Shown here one piece after another: positions 1 through 12,276 of a stretch of 64,000 nt of DNA. The stretch covers positions 14,280,155-14,344,154 of the forward strand of contig OW028573.1 in NCBI GenBank assembly GCA_932294295.1, in the 5' to 3' direction. Source of the DNA: Alitta virens. Its lineage: Eukaryota; Annelida; Polychaeta; Phyllodocida; Nereididae. Positions within the stretch are counted from its first letter, which is position 1. Every line of letters begins with the position of its first letter. The notes under the pieces are model-generated. The model did not search any database, had not been told where the DNA came from, and worked only from the letters and a program-made list of their open reading frames with translations. The position numbers and the translations under genes are program-made.

Positions 1-3000
1 TTCTTCACCTCAGGTGCCTCATCTTCATCTTCCTCATCACTATCTGATTCATCACTCGGGCTGCATGAAAACAAAATGACATTTGATAATACAATTTATA
101 TGCCAGAGGTCTAGAAACACCAACTTGTAAATTATGCTGTTCATACAAAATTTTAAATAACAGCACAACTAGTATGCCATAATCCACCAACCTATCAACA
201 GGGTTTGTAAACCCCTTATCTTGTGGGGGATCTCCACCACCGTCACCCGATGAAGATGCTCCCTGACCATGGTTTTCAGTATTTGATGTGTTCCCATTTG
301 CACTGCTATCCACAGTCCCTTTGCCAGAACTGCTACCACTTGATTGTTCACCTTGCATGAGCATAGTAAAACAGAGTTATATTTTACCATTTAAACGGTA
401 TATTCGAAACATAACAATGCTTAATCGACAGACATGTCAGACTTGAATAAAAATTGTATATGATCATGGTATTTATGAAAGTAACCTCACTTTTACCCGA
501 GTCTCCTTCGTTTCCAGCATCACATGGCTCATCACAGTCCTTGATTTCAAGTTTCTGTATTTCATCAACTATACTTTCCCCAAGAGACAACTTTAGTACC
601 AAATTTTCCAGTTCACCAACCACATTTTGCCCAATTTCATTCATAAATTTGTCATAAAACTGCCAGTACATGTCATCACAATGCTGATCCCAAAGAGCGG
701 TCCACTGATCGTCATAAGTTTGTTCAGGTTCATGAGCATTAGAATCATCCTGAGATGCTTCTGCCTCAGCAGCATTCAGATTAGCGTCACTCACATCACC
801 AGTTGACTCATTCTGTTCATTCAGTCTGATATAAGGGTCATAAATGCCACCTTTTACGAATGGCTGGAAATAGCTGTTGCCATGTTTAGAAAGGTGCGAA
901 CTGGCAGCATAGTCTGTGTTCTGTCGTTTAGTTGACCACAGGGTATACTCTGAGTACTCTTGTTTCACCGGTGTGGATTCTGGAATGTCATATTTAGTTG
1001 TATGTTGCACACCATCTACTATTTCAGTTTTTTCTTCAATCACGACATCTGTGTCTGGATCAAACTGTGATACTGACGGTCCAAGTACTTTGGCCATGCA
1101 AGCTCGTACCTTTGGAGACAGTTCAAATTTCTTCACAGGCGAAGGAGTCCCAGCTTTCTTGGCTTTCAAATGCTCCTCTAATTCAGCCTGGTAAATGGCT
1201 GCAGCTTCTTCTGCTAATTGTTTCTGAACTTCAGGCACAGGACAACTATGTTGCAACAATTTTGGGTCAATATAGTCATGGTACTTGTCCACCCAGACTT
1301 TCCACTTGATGTATTCACCATGCTCAAACCAAAATTCATCCCATTTCAGCTGCAGTTCTGCTGCATCAGGGGGTTTCTTCACAACCTCTGCTTTTTTCTT
1401 CACAGGCTCTGTCTTCCTAACAGGCTCTATCACTTCTGCCGGTGCTTCCACAACAACTTTCTTCTTTGGCTAAAAAGATAATCATGTGCCGAATGTAGTA
1501 AAGTAAAGTTTCATCCTAAATAATATCATGTTCTAAGATCAGCTGCTGTCAGCCAATCAGAATGTTTCATTGTCCTCCAGCATGAGTGTATGCTGGCCGT
1601 TGCTAAGTACATTGGACGTTGCTAGGCCTATAGCCCATAGTAGTGGAGTGAGCCTGATCAATCAGAACAGATTAGGGACAAGTGTGATATTTTCTCCAAT
1701 TAGTTCTGGTCATAATGAACTTTATATTTTCAAAATTGGACAACAAATTTAAGTTATGGCTAAATAACAAAACTATCATTGGACTGTCGGATACATAAAA
1801 ACTCATATTCTGATAGTACGTGACTTTACCTATTTAATAAAATTCAGATTTTCCAAATCAGACCAAACTTGACTGAGTTAAGGCCAAAATATGTCACGAA
1901 TCGAAGATGTTCACGATGCCGAGATATTGCATTCTTTCTCACTCCCATTTGAACAGGGATTTACGTCATGATACATTTTATTCAATGTGTTTAATTTGAC
2001 AGACAAATTGTAACAGCAACAGCCCTTGTTCTGCATAGGTTACATGACACAGATGACCAAGATCTTTTATAATTTAATGTATACATTTGATAATACAGTA
2101 GATTTACGTTGCTGATCAGAGAACATAAACAGTGGCTGATGGCGTGTCGTCCCAGATAAAGAGTTTTGTGGGATTCAGAATTAATTTTTTTTTTCTCCCA
2201 CAAAACTCTATGTTGGACTCCTCACCATCCACTATTGTTATAATATTGAACAGCTGATTTCATGATTTGTCAATAGATTCACTAGAATATGCAAATCAAA
2301 AGGATAGTATTGAATGTGTCCATCTTATGCACTGCAGAAGGTAACGTGCATTATAATAAACTACAGTAAAACTTACATAAGTTGAATTCAAATGGACCAC
2401 CTGATTTAATTCAAGTTTAGATATTAGTTATATTCCGAGTAGGAGGGAATTAACTAACATAACTTCCGACGGAGGGATATAACTAACTTATACTCCATTA
2501 GGCATATTTCTAATTTGTTTGCTTGTTTTGTTTTAATGCCTTTATTACGTAAAACAAGTTCAGTTTGCACTGAGGTGGGAGTTAACTAACATTTTCGTTG
2601 GTTATTGCCTGCTCGGAACAATAGGAAAACAGTCTTATTGGAGTATAAACTTACTTATTGCATGGTTTACTGTGCTTTAATGGACGTACTGAAAAATGAA
2701 ATACCTTTGGCTTGGTAGGAGTTTTCCCGAAGCTGACTGGTAGACCCATGGCTTTCATCATCTGGGCTTCATCTGATTCATCTTCCTCTTCCGCAACTTC
2801 ATCTTCTACAACTTTCACTATTTGCTTCCTCTGGGGTTTCTGTTAATCAAAAAACAAAAGAACTTTTTTCAAGTTTAATGTGGTAAAATGTGTTCAACTG
2901 TAACATCACCTCAAGAAAGCATGTTGAAACATCGTTCGAAAAAGAAATTCACGAGTGACAACCATATAGCATGCACCTTTACCCTTAAATGATAGGGGTT

Positions 3001-5541
3001 AAATATTATCTAGTATTGCTAATCATATGTCAAACTGAAACCGGCCACTGAAATGTAACTTACACACAGACACTCCATGCACAATTTACATCATTTATTC
3101 AATGTAGATGCACGCCAAATTGCTAGTTTACCCGCCACCAACACCACGATGTAGATTGTAGCATTAATACTTCCACGTGCCTATTTGTTGCTTCTTAAGT
3201 AGGACTAAATAATCAGACTAATAATTAATGCATGCTCAATCGTCATAATATTTAATCATATAAGAATTGTTACTTGTTGGTGACACTGAGATTGAGTATA
3301 AAATACAGAGGGTAAATTCAATTGAACCCCTTCAGTTCAACTGACAGCAACTCAAAGCTCTTGTTCAGTATCATCCAATCAAAACAAAAGCTGAAAATCA
3401 AATATTCATGTAGCACGATACACACAATCACAAAATATCATTGACCAAGCAAGATTCACAAAATAAGGTGGTGATGTTTGAACAATTGGGCCGAATGAAA
3501 AAAATTGTTAGGGTTCTGATTTCATAGCCCTTAAAAGTAGGGTCTGTAGTGTAGGTCAGCCAAATAATCATTTTTTTAATATATGTATAATTAAAATGTA
3601 TAGTCATCCATTTTAAAACCAATCAAAAAATCTTGAAAAGTCCATAAAATGTTTAGGGTAGTTTTGCTAGGGTTGGTAGGAAATTGGAACCAAACAATAT
3701 ATTTCATTCGGCCTTGTCTTCAACCCTGCCTTAATGACATACTAATACCCAGGAAAGAGAAATTACAACTCCCTTTATTCTTACTCCAAGAAGTGTTGTT
3801 CACTGAACGCATGCCTTACCTTTTTTGAATTTGATGGATTACTGTTTTGTAAATTTTGCTCTTTAGGTTGCCATTCAACCATGCGATAGTCAAAATATCC
3901 ATCACTTCCAACACAAGTGCTTAAGCTGTCATACCAGCTAGTACAAATGTCATTTTCAACTCTAGCTCTGGCCACAACAGGTGACATTTCTTTCCTTAAA
4001 TCAGACAGATTTTTATTATAGCCACTGGTCTGTGTCGTTGTGGCATTGCCATACCACTGACTGTATAATTCACTGTCAAGTCTTGGTCCAGCAACAACAG
4101 GAGACATTGTTTTCTTTATATGTGCAGTTTCAGCATGAACCAAAGATATCTCAGGAGGCAAGGATTCACCCATCAGGAGACTGAGATATGGGTCATCACA
4201 CACAGGTTTATGGGAATGGTGTGGTGCAAGTCCATGAGGATGACCAGTATTTTTGAACAGCTGCAAAGCTCTTGCACGGCCCACAGGTTTCTTTTTAACA
4301 TTCACTTGATAATTGGGATAATGGTAAACATCTTGCATAACTCTAGCTTGATCCCTTGGATAATTTTGCAAAGCTCTTGCTCGTCCAACAGGCTTCTGTT
4401 CATGAAAGCCTTGATGAGCACCATGCATTGAACACCTTCCTCTTCCCCTTTTCACAGGCAAATCTTGTCCACCAACAAGTGATAGTCCAAGCACACCACG
4501 ACCTCGGCCACTTCCCACTGGTGTATAATAAACTGTCTTATTCAGGGGATGCACCACATTTGTGGGCTTTTGATATCCAGCAGTTGCAGAAACATTATGT
4601 GGTTCACTGTACACAGGATACTGATTACGTAGTGACGAATAACTGCAAGATGGCGCCTTTTCTTGTCTTCTTCGCTCAGGCTTTGACGGAGTTTTAGGCA
4701 ATGTACCCTCAGTAGTCACAGGTTTCTAAAACAGATAACAAGCAAATCACATACAAGATCAATACGATGAAATTTTACAATTCCAAATGTACTATTTTAT
4801 CTTTTGAAACTCTAGTATGAAACATCATATGTATTATTAAATACTACAGCAGTGGCATCAGTCTGCACTGCAAGAACACAGGAAAAAATTTAACTAAAAC
4901 TTTTAGTTTTAAGTAAAAGATAAAGAATACTGAACAAACCTTCTCACACATATCCTGCTTCGCAAATGCTGTGGGTAATCCCATGGCCCTCATCAAAGCT
5001 TTTTCATCAAGTTTTTCCTCTTCTGTAGCGTTATCTTTTCGTTGTGCATTTTCTTCACTACTGTCTATTATTCTGGCTGCAGTTTTCGACGAAGTACATA
5101 TTGGTGCACTGGCAATAGTCCTGTGCTCATCATAACCTTTGACACATACAGTCACTGAGGCCACTAATGCTCTCTTTCCATGACCCACATTAAAGAAAAC
5201 CTTTCGTAGAAGTTCTCGGCCTACCTGATCAAGTTCGGAAGCGGCATCTGAGTCATCGCTACACTCTAGCACACCAAGGATAGCATCCTCATCTTCTAAA
5301 TCATCCGCAGAGTCTTTAAAGCCAAGACGGTAGAGCTCTCTGTCCCTGGAATAAAATTAATGGTTTCAGGATTACAGCGTCAAACTGGAAAACTTTACTG
5401 TTTTTAAAAATTTCTCTGTGAAGCATGCGGATCGAATTACCCTATGAAGGCTCTGGTGGCCAAACATGTAATGTACAGATCTTTTGGCAAGCCATCGAGG
5501 TAGAGCCGGACTTCAGCTAATGGGTTCCATTGATAGCACAT
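1..5541 (-). CDS. TGS1: Trimethylguanosine synthase 1, N-terminal part (3' end beyond window)
   Basis: TGS1 converts m7G caps of snRNAs, snoRNAs and telomerase RNA to trimethylguanosine in the nucleus. Exons read here, 5' to 3' on the minus strand: 5541-5441, 5345-4940, 4725-3820, 2839-2705, 1469-497, 351-192, 60-1 and onward; frames join cleanly, but the 351-192 boundaries are less certain. The start MCYQWNPLAEV then CLATRAFIGDRELYRLGFKD aligns with human TGS1 (MCCEKW, SRAFVEDRKLYNLGLK). Two copies of a MGLP.x.F motif follow (MRAMGLPTAF, MKAMGLPVSFGKTP), then Trp-rich TGS1 motifs LKWDEFWFEHGEYIKWKVW and DDQWTALWDQHCDDMYWQFY, then an acidic Ser/Asp/Glu stretch. The SAM-dependent methyltransferase domain should lie left of position 1 and is not seen. 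The 302-codon exon 4725-3820 is unusual (see findings). A pyrimidine tract and AG just upstream of the ATG suggest a spliced 5' UTR. Confidence 0.9.
1470..2704 (-). other. TGS1 intron with a hairpin and an iterated repeat
   Basis: This 1.2-kb AT-rich intron has no coding signal. It contains a perfect 14-bp inverted repeat (arms 2160-2173 and 2196-2209, AGAGTTTTGTGGGA, 22-base T-rich loop) and a small iterated repeat at 2431-2620. The other large TGS1 intron, 2840-3819, shows nothing beyond AT-rich sequence. Confidence 0.6.
2431..2620. repeat. Small inverted-repeat element with iterated TTAACTAAC words
   Basis: The ends are inverted: TATTCCGAGTAGG at 2431-2443 and the complement of TGTTCCGAGCAGG at 2608-2620, 11 of 13 matching. 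Between them, variants of GGAGGGAwwTAACTAAC occur twice in tandem and once more before the right end. There is no ORF and no convincing target duplication, so mobility is inferred only from the structure. Confidence 0.4.
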
Positions 5542-5649
5542 CTTTATACACTATCTGGAAAAAAAAAAACAATGCAAAAGTGATTTATACCATTGTGGCA
5601 GGGCTGCCAGCTCTCCCTCATTCACTGTGCAGCTCATGCATATGCATGG

Positions 5650-6061
5650 GGGTCATTCCGTATCAAATCATCAAGATTTTGGAATATTTTCCAGGAAATC
5701 TACCACAGATTTAATCAAAATGAATGTTTTTTCATACAGGGAAATATCATAGGAAATTATAAATAAAAGTGCGAGATACACATGATTTGAGAGAATTTTT
5801 GAATTCTTCAGGATGGAAATGGTCTGTGTAGCAAATTTCAGCTATATACCAGCATTTATGGTGCCAAAGTTGCCTGAAAATGCATCGGCGAGAAAAATAA
5901 TAATCTAATTTCAAAGGGCTGTAATACGTAAACTAATTGAGATATAGACCAAATATTTGGCATTTTCCCATACTATGGGTAGATAAGCACATATGAATTT
6001 TTTCAAGGGAATCTTGGGGGGTTACCTGGCACCCCCTGGATAATTTTACATGGAATGACCC
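5650..6061. mobile_element. Short terminal-inverted-repeat element next to the TGS1 5' end
   Basis: The left end GGGTCATTCCGTATCAAAT and the complement of the right end, GGGTCATTCCATGTAAAAT, form imperfect terminal inverted repeats whose outer 10 bases are identical. ATGG flanks both ends (5646-5649 and 6062-6065), a possible 4-bp target duplication. No ORF is present, so this is a non-autonomous element of unknown superfamily. It sits about 110 bp upstream of the TGS1 start codon and may carry or displace promoter sequence. Confidence 0.55.
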
Positions 6062-7103
6062 ATGGTACATTTTATCTATCTAACTGTTGTAGTCTTTGTT
6101 AGGCCGTAACTTGGTAGCTGTTGGCCTCTCATGAGTCGTCTCTAAGCCCACTGTATCCTTTCAGCACGCGTCGCAGCGTTTTTGGTTAGTGTGCATACTT
6201 GTAGATGATTAAATGCAACATTGTGATCAAACTAACACCGTGCAAACAAACCCGAAAACTTTAATCATCAAACATAACCTCTATAAATATAACCACCATA
6301 CAAACTTAAACTAGACCTGACAGCTCTCATGATGGAGGAACAGATAACTTAAATGTGTCTCTTCAATTGAAGAGGAGTGAATAGCTGAAAATTGGCAATT
6401 CTCTTGACATCTCTACGACTGGCCTATTCAGTTAGTTTCTGTGAACTATCCCAATTGCAATTTACACCTCTAAGGCTACTAACCTACTCAGCCTATCCCT
6501 CAGAACTTTCTCCATTGCAATTAATGTTTGAAGAGTTATTCCAATGAGGAACTGTAATTCAGATATCAACCTAATCACGGCGATAGCAACCCTAATGCTC
6601 ATAGCGGCTGTTTTCAGAATTAATACATCCAGCGCTGAAACGGACAAATTTCTGCTAATTTCTCCATCTGGAATGGACACTTTACAGCAAAATCAGCCCA
6701 ATAACGGACCTAAAGGACATTATCCAAGATCATTTCATACATTTCTAGGACTTGTACATTGGGTTTCTGAACTAGTTGATCAACTACAGCTGATATTGCT
6801 GAACTCATTATCACTCACAACTTGTCCAAAGTGGTAGTATGAACGGCAGACTGCTAAAGCAGTTCCTCAGGCTCTGTCCAAACCCCGTAGTACAATGGGT
6901 TAATGGAATATATACTTTAATTGAATATTAATATTGTAATTCCTATACCTATACTAAAATTGGGGTAAATCCACCAGGATCAAGGTCACAGGTGACCATT
7001 GACTGGTGGCAAAACCCTCTATTTTTCTTATATTAGGATTTAGTAAAAAACCCCAAGAGAGTAAGACACAGGTGACCATCAACTCTGGGTCCTGCCTTAA
7101 AAA

Positions 7104-7658
7104 GAATACAGGTCAATTCGTCGACACAAAAATTCGTCATCAAGTCGTTGACACATTAGAAGCCCTGGTACAAATTGACAAACAAACTCGTATAAATTTG
7201 GGAGACACAAAGTCGTTGACAAACCTTTGACCTCAACAACCAACTCATTGACAGGACCATCTCGTTGACATATTAGTGCAAACTCATTGACAGGCCAGCC
7301 TTAAAAATATTTCTGTGGCGGGTTACATGACATTTGAAAAACCCATCAGGTAGGGGGGAATTATATTTTATTTTTACATCAGAAGGATATTCTGGACACA
7401 GTTTGAAATCTAAAAATGTTTTTAAATTAAAAAAAAGAGCAAGGAAAAAAGTTGTCATACTTACTGATATGTATACGGTCTCATAACCACAACATTTTCA
7501 AGACTGGCCTAGCTAATCTGCCCAATGTCCATTCCGTCGACAATCAGACTCCGGGGATTCTGAACCAACTCATCGACATGTCAACGAGATGGTATAGTCA
7601 CGAGAGTTTGTCAACGAGATGGTCGGCCGAGGACGTTGATTGTCAAAGATATTACGAG
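7104..7658. mobile_element. Iterated-word foldback element, copy A (right end missing)
   Basis: The left end GAATACAGGTCAATTCGTCG is identical to the left end of the copy at 55223. The element is filled with variants of CTCGTTGACA in the left part and the complement TGTCAACGAG in the right part. Internal blocks, such as GACACATTAGAAG and GACTCCGGGGATT, also match the 55-kb copy. The match stops near 7650, before the expected inverted right terminus, so the copy is truncated. No ORF and no target duplication are visible. Confidence 0.65.
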
Positions 7659-7988
7659 CTAAACAAATAACTACACTCATGTTATATAAGTTCGGCACTG
7701 CATCCATGGAAAACGCATGCACTTTATACATGGCATCCCCCCTTGGGTAATGGCGATATTGGGGAAAAATCCCCGTCTAATGCACCCTGCCAGACGACCA
7801 TGTGCCATCACTGGCGCCGTGCCAGTGCTTGACAGTTCACGGTAAAACAGAAATATAACACCATACTAAACTATGATATACTAAACCTTACACTAGACGA
7901 TTTAGCAAATCAAATTAGAAAGAAACCTGTTTTATTCCAAACACTGTCCGGCCGCAACCTCAACCAGACTTTGCGTTCTCCGAGAACT

Positions 7989-8002
7989 CCAGCAGGTGGC
8001 GC
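7989..8002 (+). promoter_or_regulatory. CTCF-like core motif
   Basis: CCAGCAGGTGGCGC fits the CCASYAGRKGGCRS core recognised by bilaterian CTCF. It lies in a small GC-richer patch between the divergent TGS1 and CABIT-SAM genes. A single motif match is weak evidence; binding is not shown. Confidence 0.3.
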
Positions 8003-8173
8003 GAATTTCGTTTCATCGCCGCCACAGAGGACGCCACTAGCTAAGAAAAACAGTGCTGCATGAGCAGCAAACCTCAGCAAACATTAACAGCCACGTAATA
8101 AAAAAAAAAAAAATGTGTGCATATATCATATTATAACTATTATATATATTAATATTTATATTTTAGATATATA

Positions 8174-10384
8174 TATAATATGATAATGCAATGTGCATGA
8201 GAGGCCGCAGGTGTGATTTAAATTGTACTTTGCCATTTTCATGCATATATGGGTAATTATACGTAGATCAACTTAATTGAAAAATCAATCTTTCTTGGAA
8301 AGTTGCAATTCACTTGAATTGACACCGACAAATTCAAGGCATTGAACTACAATAAATTAGTTGCAATTCCTCTTGAAATTATGTATAATTTTTAATGTAT
8401 AGAGTTTTATCCTTTATATTTTACATGCAGTATTCAGCCATTTGGTTGTGAAAAAAAAAAAAAAAAAAAAAAACACCTTTTAGTAGGGGAAAGGCTTGAT
8501 TTAGCACACCAAATTTCAAGAATTACTGCAATTTATGGGCAAATTTGTTCTTAACACAATATTATGTTATCAATATCTGATATACTGAAAATTGTAAACG
8601 CAAAATGTGGTTTGGAACTACTCAAGCTCATTGCTCTTGTTCTTACATTATATTAAATGTGTTGCTGAATTGTGGATTAATATAAACTTTTAAGACATTG
8701 TTTACATATGGGCTATTAGCTCTTGGTATAATACACAATTATTCAATGGTTTAAATGCATACAATTTAGTGGACGCCCAAGCCTTATCATCTCATCATTA
8801 TGTCTGCCTCTAACAGCTGGACATATAAACTGAGTAAGCTTCAGACTGAGTAGCATTGGGACATTGAAAAAAGAAGATGTACAGTTATAAATACACAAAA
8901 CGTAATTTCAAAGCGACAGTTTTAGCTGAAAACTGCATCTTTCTATCATTTTTAGAAGTGGAGTTCTGCAAGTTCCCACTTTTTGACTGAACTGATATAT
9001 TTCAGGTAAATCTCTGATTATTATTAATAATTATAAGAAATGAAGGTGATAGGTCAAGTCAAGTGCATTTCCTGCAAAAGTTATGTGCAGACATTGTTTA
9101 TGTCTGGCCCATTATTTTTTGTTAAAATGTGTATTGTTTCTACTTTTTTGGTTACATTGTAGACTTGTGACAAAATAAAGTTACACTATCTGTCAGTCAT
9201 TGACATTTTAGCCAATCAAATTAAATTAAATCTGCAGGGCCCTTCCCACTCAACAGATTGGCCAATGAGCTTATTAAATTGAGGCATTGTGACGTCATCA
9301 ATACAAGTTTGTTGTGACGTTTTGGCCTATTTTTCTCGTGCCGAATGACTGCGCAATGATTTCTAACGTTCATTAATTAGGACAACATAGTTCCGATCCG
9401 GTCATTTGAGAATAGTACGTCAGTAGATTTTGTTTTTGGCCAATCTCTAAACATAAAAGCCCTACGGGCGGCCCCTATGGGGCCGCTCCTGCGGCCTATA
9501 ATATGATAATGCAGTGTGCATAAGAGGCCACAGGAGGTGTGATTTACTAAAATTATACTTTGATGCCATTTTCATACATGTGGGTAATGTCACGTACTTG
9601 CTTAATTGGGCTAACTTTATTTGATGGGAGCATAAAAGCAAGTGTATAAGCAGCAATGCTTAAATTATAGTATTTTTCTTGAAATTGGTGGTTAAATAAT
9701 GCATTTAAGTTACAAAACGGTTTCTACCTGCATGGAAAACATATTTGTAAACTATGGAGTTGAGATTTTACCCTCTTTTCTATTGCCAATCAATGAAGCA
9801 GATGAGAAATTAAAACTACCAACATTTACTTTATTTTTTTTTCAAATGAGCTAGCTAGCTAGAAGATGCAAGTATATTTCGGTCATCAAAAATTGCATTT
9901 GTCATAATAAATGCAATTCCTAGGCCTGTAGGAATGAGCCAAGAAGTGTCAGATTTAAAGTGAAATTAACCAAAAGCAATTATCACAAATAGCAATCTGT
10001 TACATAACAGTCAAGGGAACCAAAATCGCGCTGGTTCCGGTTGAGCGAACATGTCGTTTTCCAGCGCACGATAATAATTAAACCATGATTAAACTAACGT
10101 ACTTGCACATGTTTGCCTCACAGTGGGGGCGGCGCCAAAGGCAATTCTCTGTGACGTCATCATTACAAGTTTGTTGTGACGTTTTGGCCTATTTTTCATC
10201 GTGGCGCATCATGACCTCATTATGACTGCGCATTGATTTCTACGTTCATTAATTAGGACAACAAAGTTCCGATCCGGTCATTTGAGAATAGCACGTTTGT
10301 AGATTTTATTTTTGGCCAATATTTAGTCATAAAAGCCCTACGGGCGGCCCCTACGGGGCCGCTCCTGCGGCCTATAATATGATA
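8174..10384 (+). repeat. Two tandem divergent copies of a composite repeat with GC hairpin ends
   Basis: A segment beginning TATAATATGATAATGCA occurs at 8174 and 9497 (about 100 bp similar). A segment of about 220-230 bp, starting GTGACGTCATCA and ending GCTCCTGCGGCCTATAATAT, occurs at 9289-9507 and 10151-10384. The order is therefore two tandem units, 8174-9507 and 9497-10384, each ending in the same GC-rich block. That block contains a hairpin with 8-bp arms GCGGCCCC/GGGGCCGC (9468-9486 and 10344-10362). A 23-base A run lies at 8451-8473. No ORF is seen and the family is not recognised. Confidence 0.6.
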
Positions 10385-10557
10385 TATCTGACTATTTCAG
10401 ATCAGCCTAATGAAATATTGTAAAATTTCGCGCAACTTGTCAAATTACAAATAGATTGTACTGCATGTCATACCATTATTAAAACCAAGGCTCAGATTGC
10501 AGCTTAATGTTTACATATGGCCTATTAAATGACTGACAGAGACAATCTTCATGATTG

Positions 10558-10624
10558 CCCCCCCCCCCCTCCCCCTAGAGACTTATATAATATATAGAGA
10601 GATAATTAATTGCCCCCCCCCCCC
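10558..10624 (+). repeat. Duplicated poly-C tracts
   Basis: Two runs of twelve C (10558-10569 and 10613-10624) are each preceded by ATTG and followed by a C-rich run and TAGAG, so a unit of about 55 bp appears tandemly duplicated. This is simple sequence with no coding content. Confidence 0.6.
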
Positions 10625-10775
10625 ACCCCGTAGAGTCAGGGCTGGATCTGCCAGTGAAGGCAGTATGTAACAAGTTAAAGATATGAATTAATGGTTTCTA
10701 TTTTCTCATGAACATAAAATGTACTCATTTATGCCATGTCAGAATGGTCACTATATTAACAAAATATATATGCAG

Positions 10776-10885
10776 TTATATATATAATTATATATATACA
10801 TTATATTTTGCAGTATAAAAGCTATATATAGCTATATAGCTTTTATACTGCAAAATATAATGTATATATATAATTATATATATAA
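10776..10885. repeat. Perfect 53-bp-arm palindrome
   Basis: Arms 10776-10828 and 10833-10885 are exact reverse complements around a 4-base centre. The arms are not only AT repeat; they include the unique block TTTTGCAGTATAAAAGCTAT. Such a palindrome can extrude as a cruciform. No ORF or flanking duplication is evident. Confidence 0.9.
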
Positions 10886-12276
10886 TCTAAATATATAAAT
10901 ATTAGATTGTAGGTGTATTTTCAAATATATAATGTCATATTTATGCAAAAAATATGGCAACAACAAGGTAAACATGCAAATACTTATAAGCACTTTAATG
11001 TTACAGAATTGTATGTATATCTTCCCATTGATACATTTACGATCGTTCCCGAGTAATTACGATCATAAGGAGTAACAAAAACTGATCCTCCTGCAGCAGG
11101 GAGGTCCCATATGTTCGATTCCCGGGCGGGCCACTCTCCTATCAGAAACATTACATAGGTTGAGCCGATTTTGAAATAGATTTTGTTTTTTGGTAATAAT
11201 GCCATATTATTTATGGTTATATGTCGAATAAAATTTATTCACCCTTAGAAAAGATTTTTTTTTTTTAGAAAAATGTTTGTTTCACTGGTGTACATACAAT
11301 ATATTTTTTTAAATCAGCCAATATCTTGTTTGGCCTTAGAGATTGAATGCGTAAGCTTATAACCAACACCATTTTTTGATTTGATACAATCATTGTCGAA
11401 GGACAAACAATATATTGGCTGATTGAAAAAAAAAATAAAAATTGGATGGAAACCAGTGAAACAAAAATTTGTCTGAAACATACAATCATTTCTAAGAGTC
11501 TGTCGGTCTGTCTGTCTTATTTTTAAGAATACATGAATTTATTCCACTCAGTTGTCATATATTACTGACGAAGGCTGAGTGAAATATGACAGCTGAGCAG
11601 AATAAACCCCTGTATTCTCAAAATTAACATTTGACAACGATTTTATCCCGTAACTCTTTTACGCATAAATAAATTTGACGGCCAGGCTTAGCATTGAATT
11701 AACGCAGAGCTCTAAAAATGCCCCCCCTTCCCCTAAAAAAACAACAATCAAAGCGATGAAGATACTTTTTAAAGTGATGATTTAAGGACACCAGATAGTA
11801 TAGTGTAGACTAATGTGATACTGTATTGCTTTTTTTAAGAACCCTAAATACAAATTAACAATTAGTATTTGTTAGTGGGTTCACTTACTTGTGCACGACA
11901 CTGTACTATATAAATTTAAATATACTTGGACTTTAATTAGAAAAATAAAATTGGTAAGATATACTGAAAACCAGTTAAAGATTGATTGATTGACTGATTT
12001 GGTGCCATTCTACCAGAATATCTTAAGTCCGCTTAGAGTATTGTGTGATAGCAGAAATCAATTTTCATTTAAATAGGCCTATTCTGCTATATATATATGC
12101 TAGACGACCCACCAGTCATGAATATGTGCAATCATTGTGGAAAAGTATGCTGACCATTATAAAATGGCTGAAAGAGACTGTTGTAGCAAGGCATTGTGAT
12201 GACATTGTACATCTTAGAGCTGTCGTTGTTTACTGCTAGAATTGTTATTGCTGAAGAGAGCCTGACAGCAGGATTG

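Noticed and set aside
11090..11140. B-box-like GTTCGATTCCC suggesting a tRNA gene
   Set aside because: No A box at the right distance and no acceptor or anticodon stem pairing. At most it is a SINE remnant.
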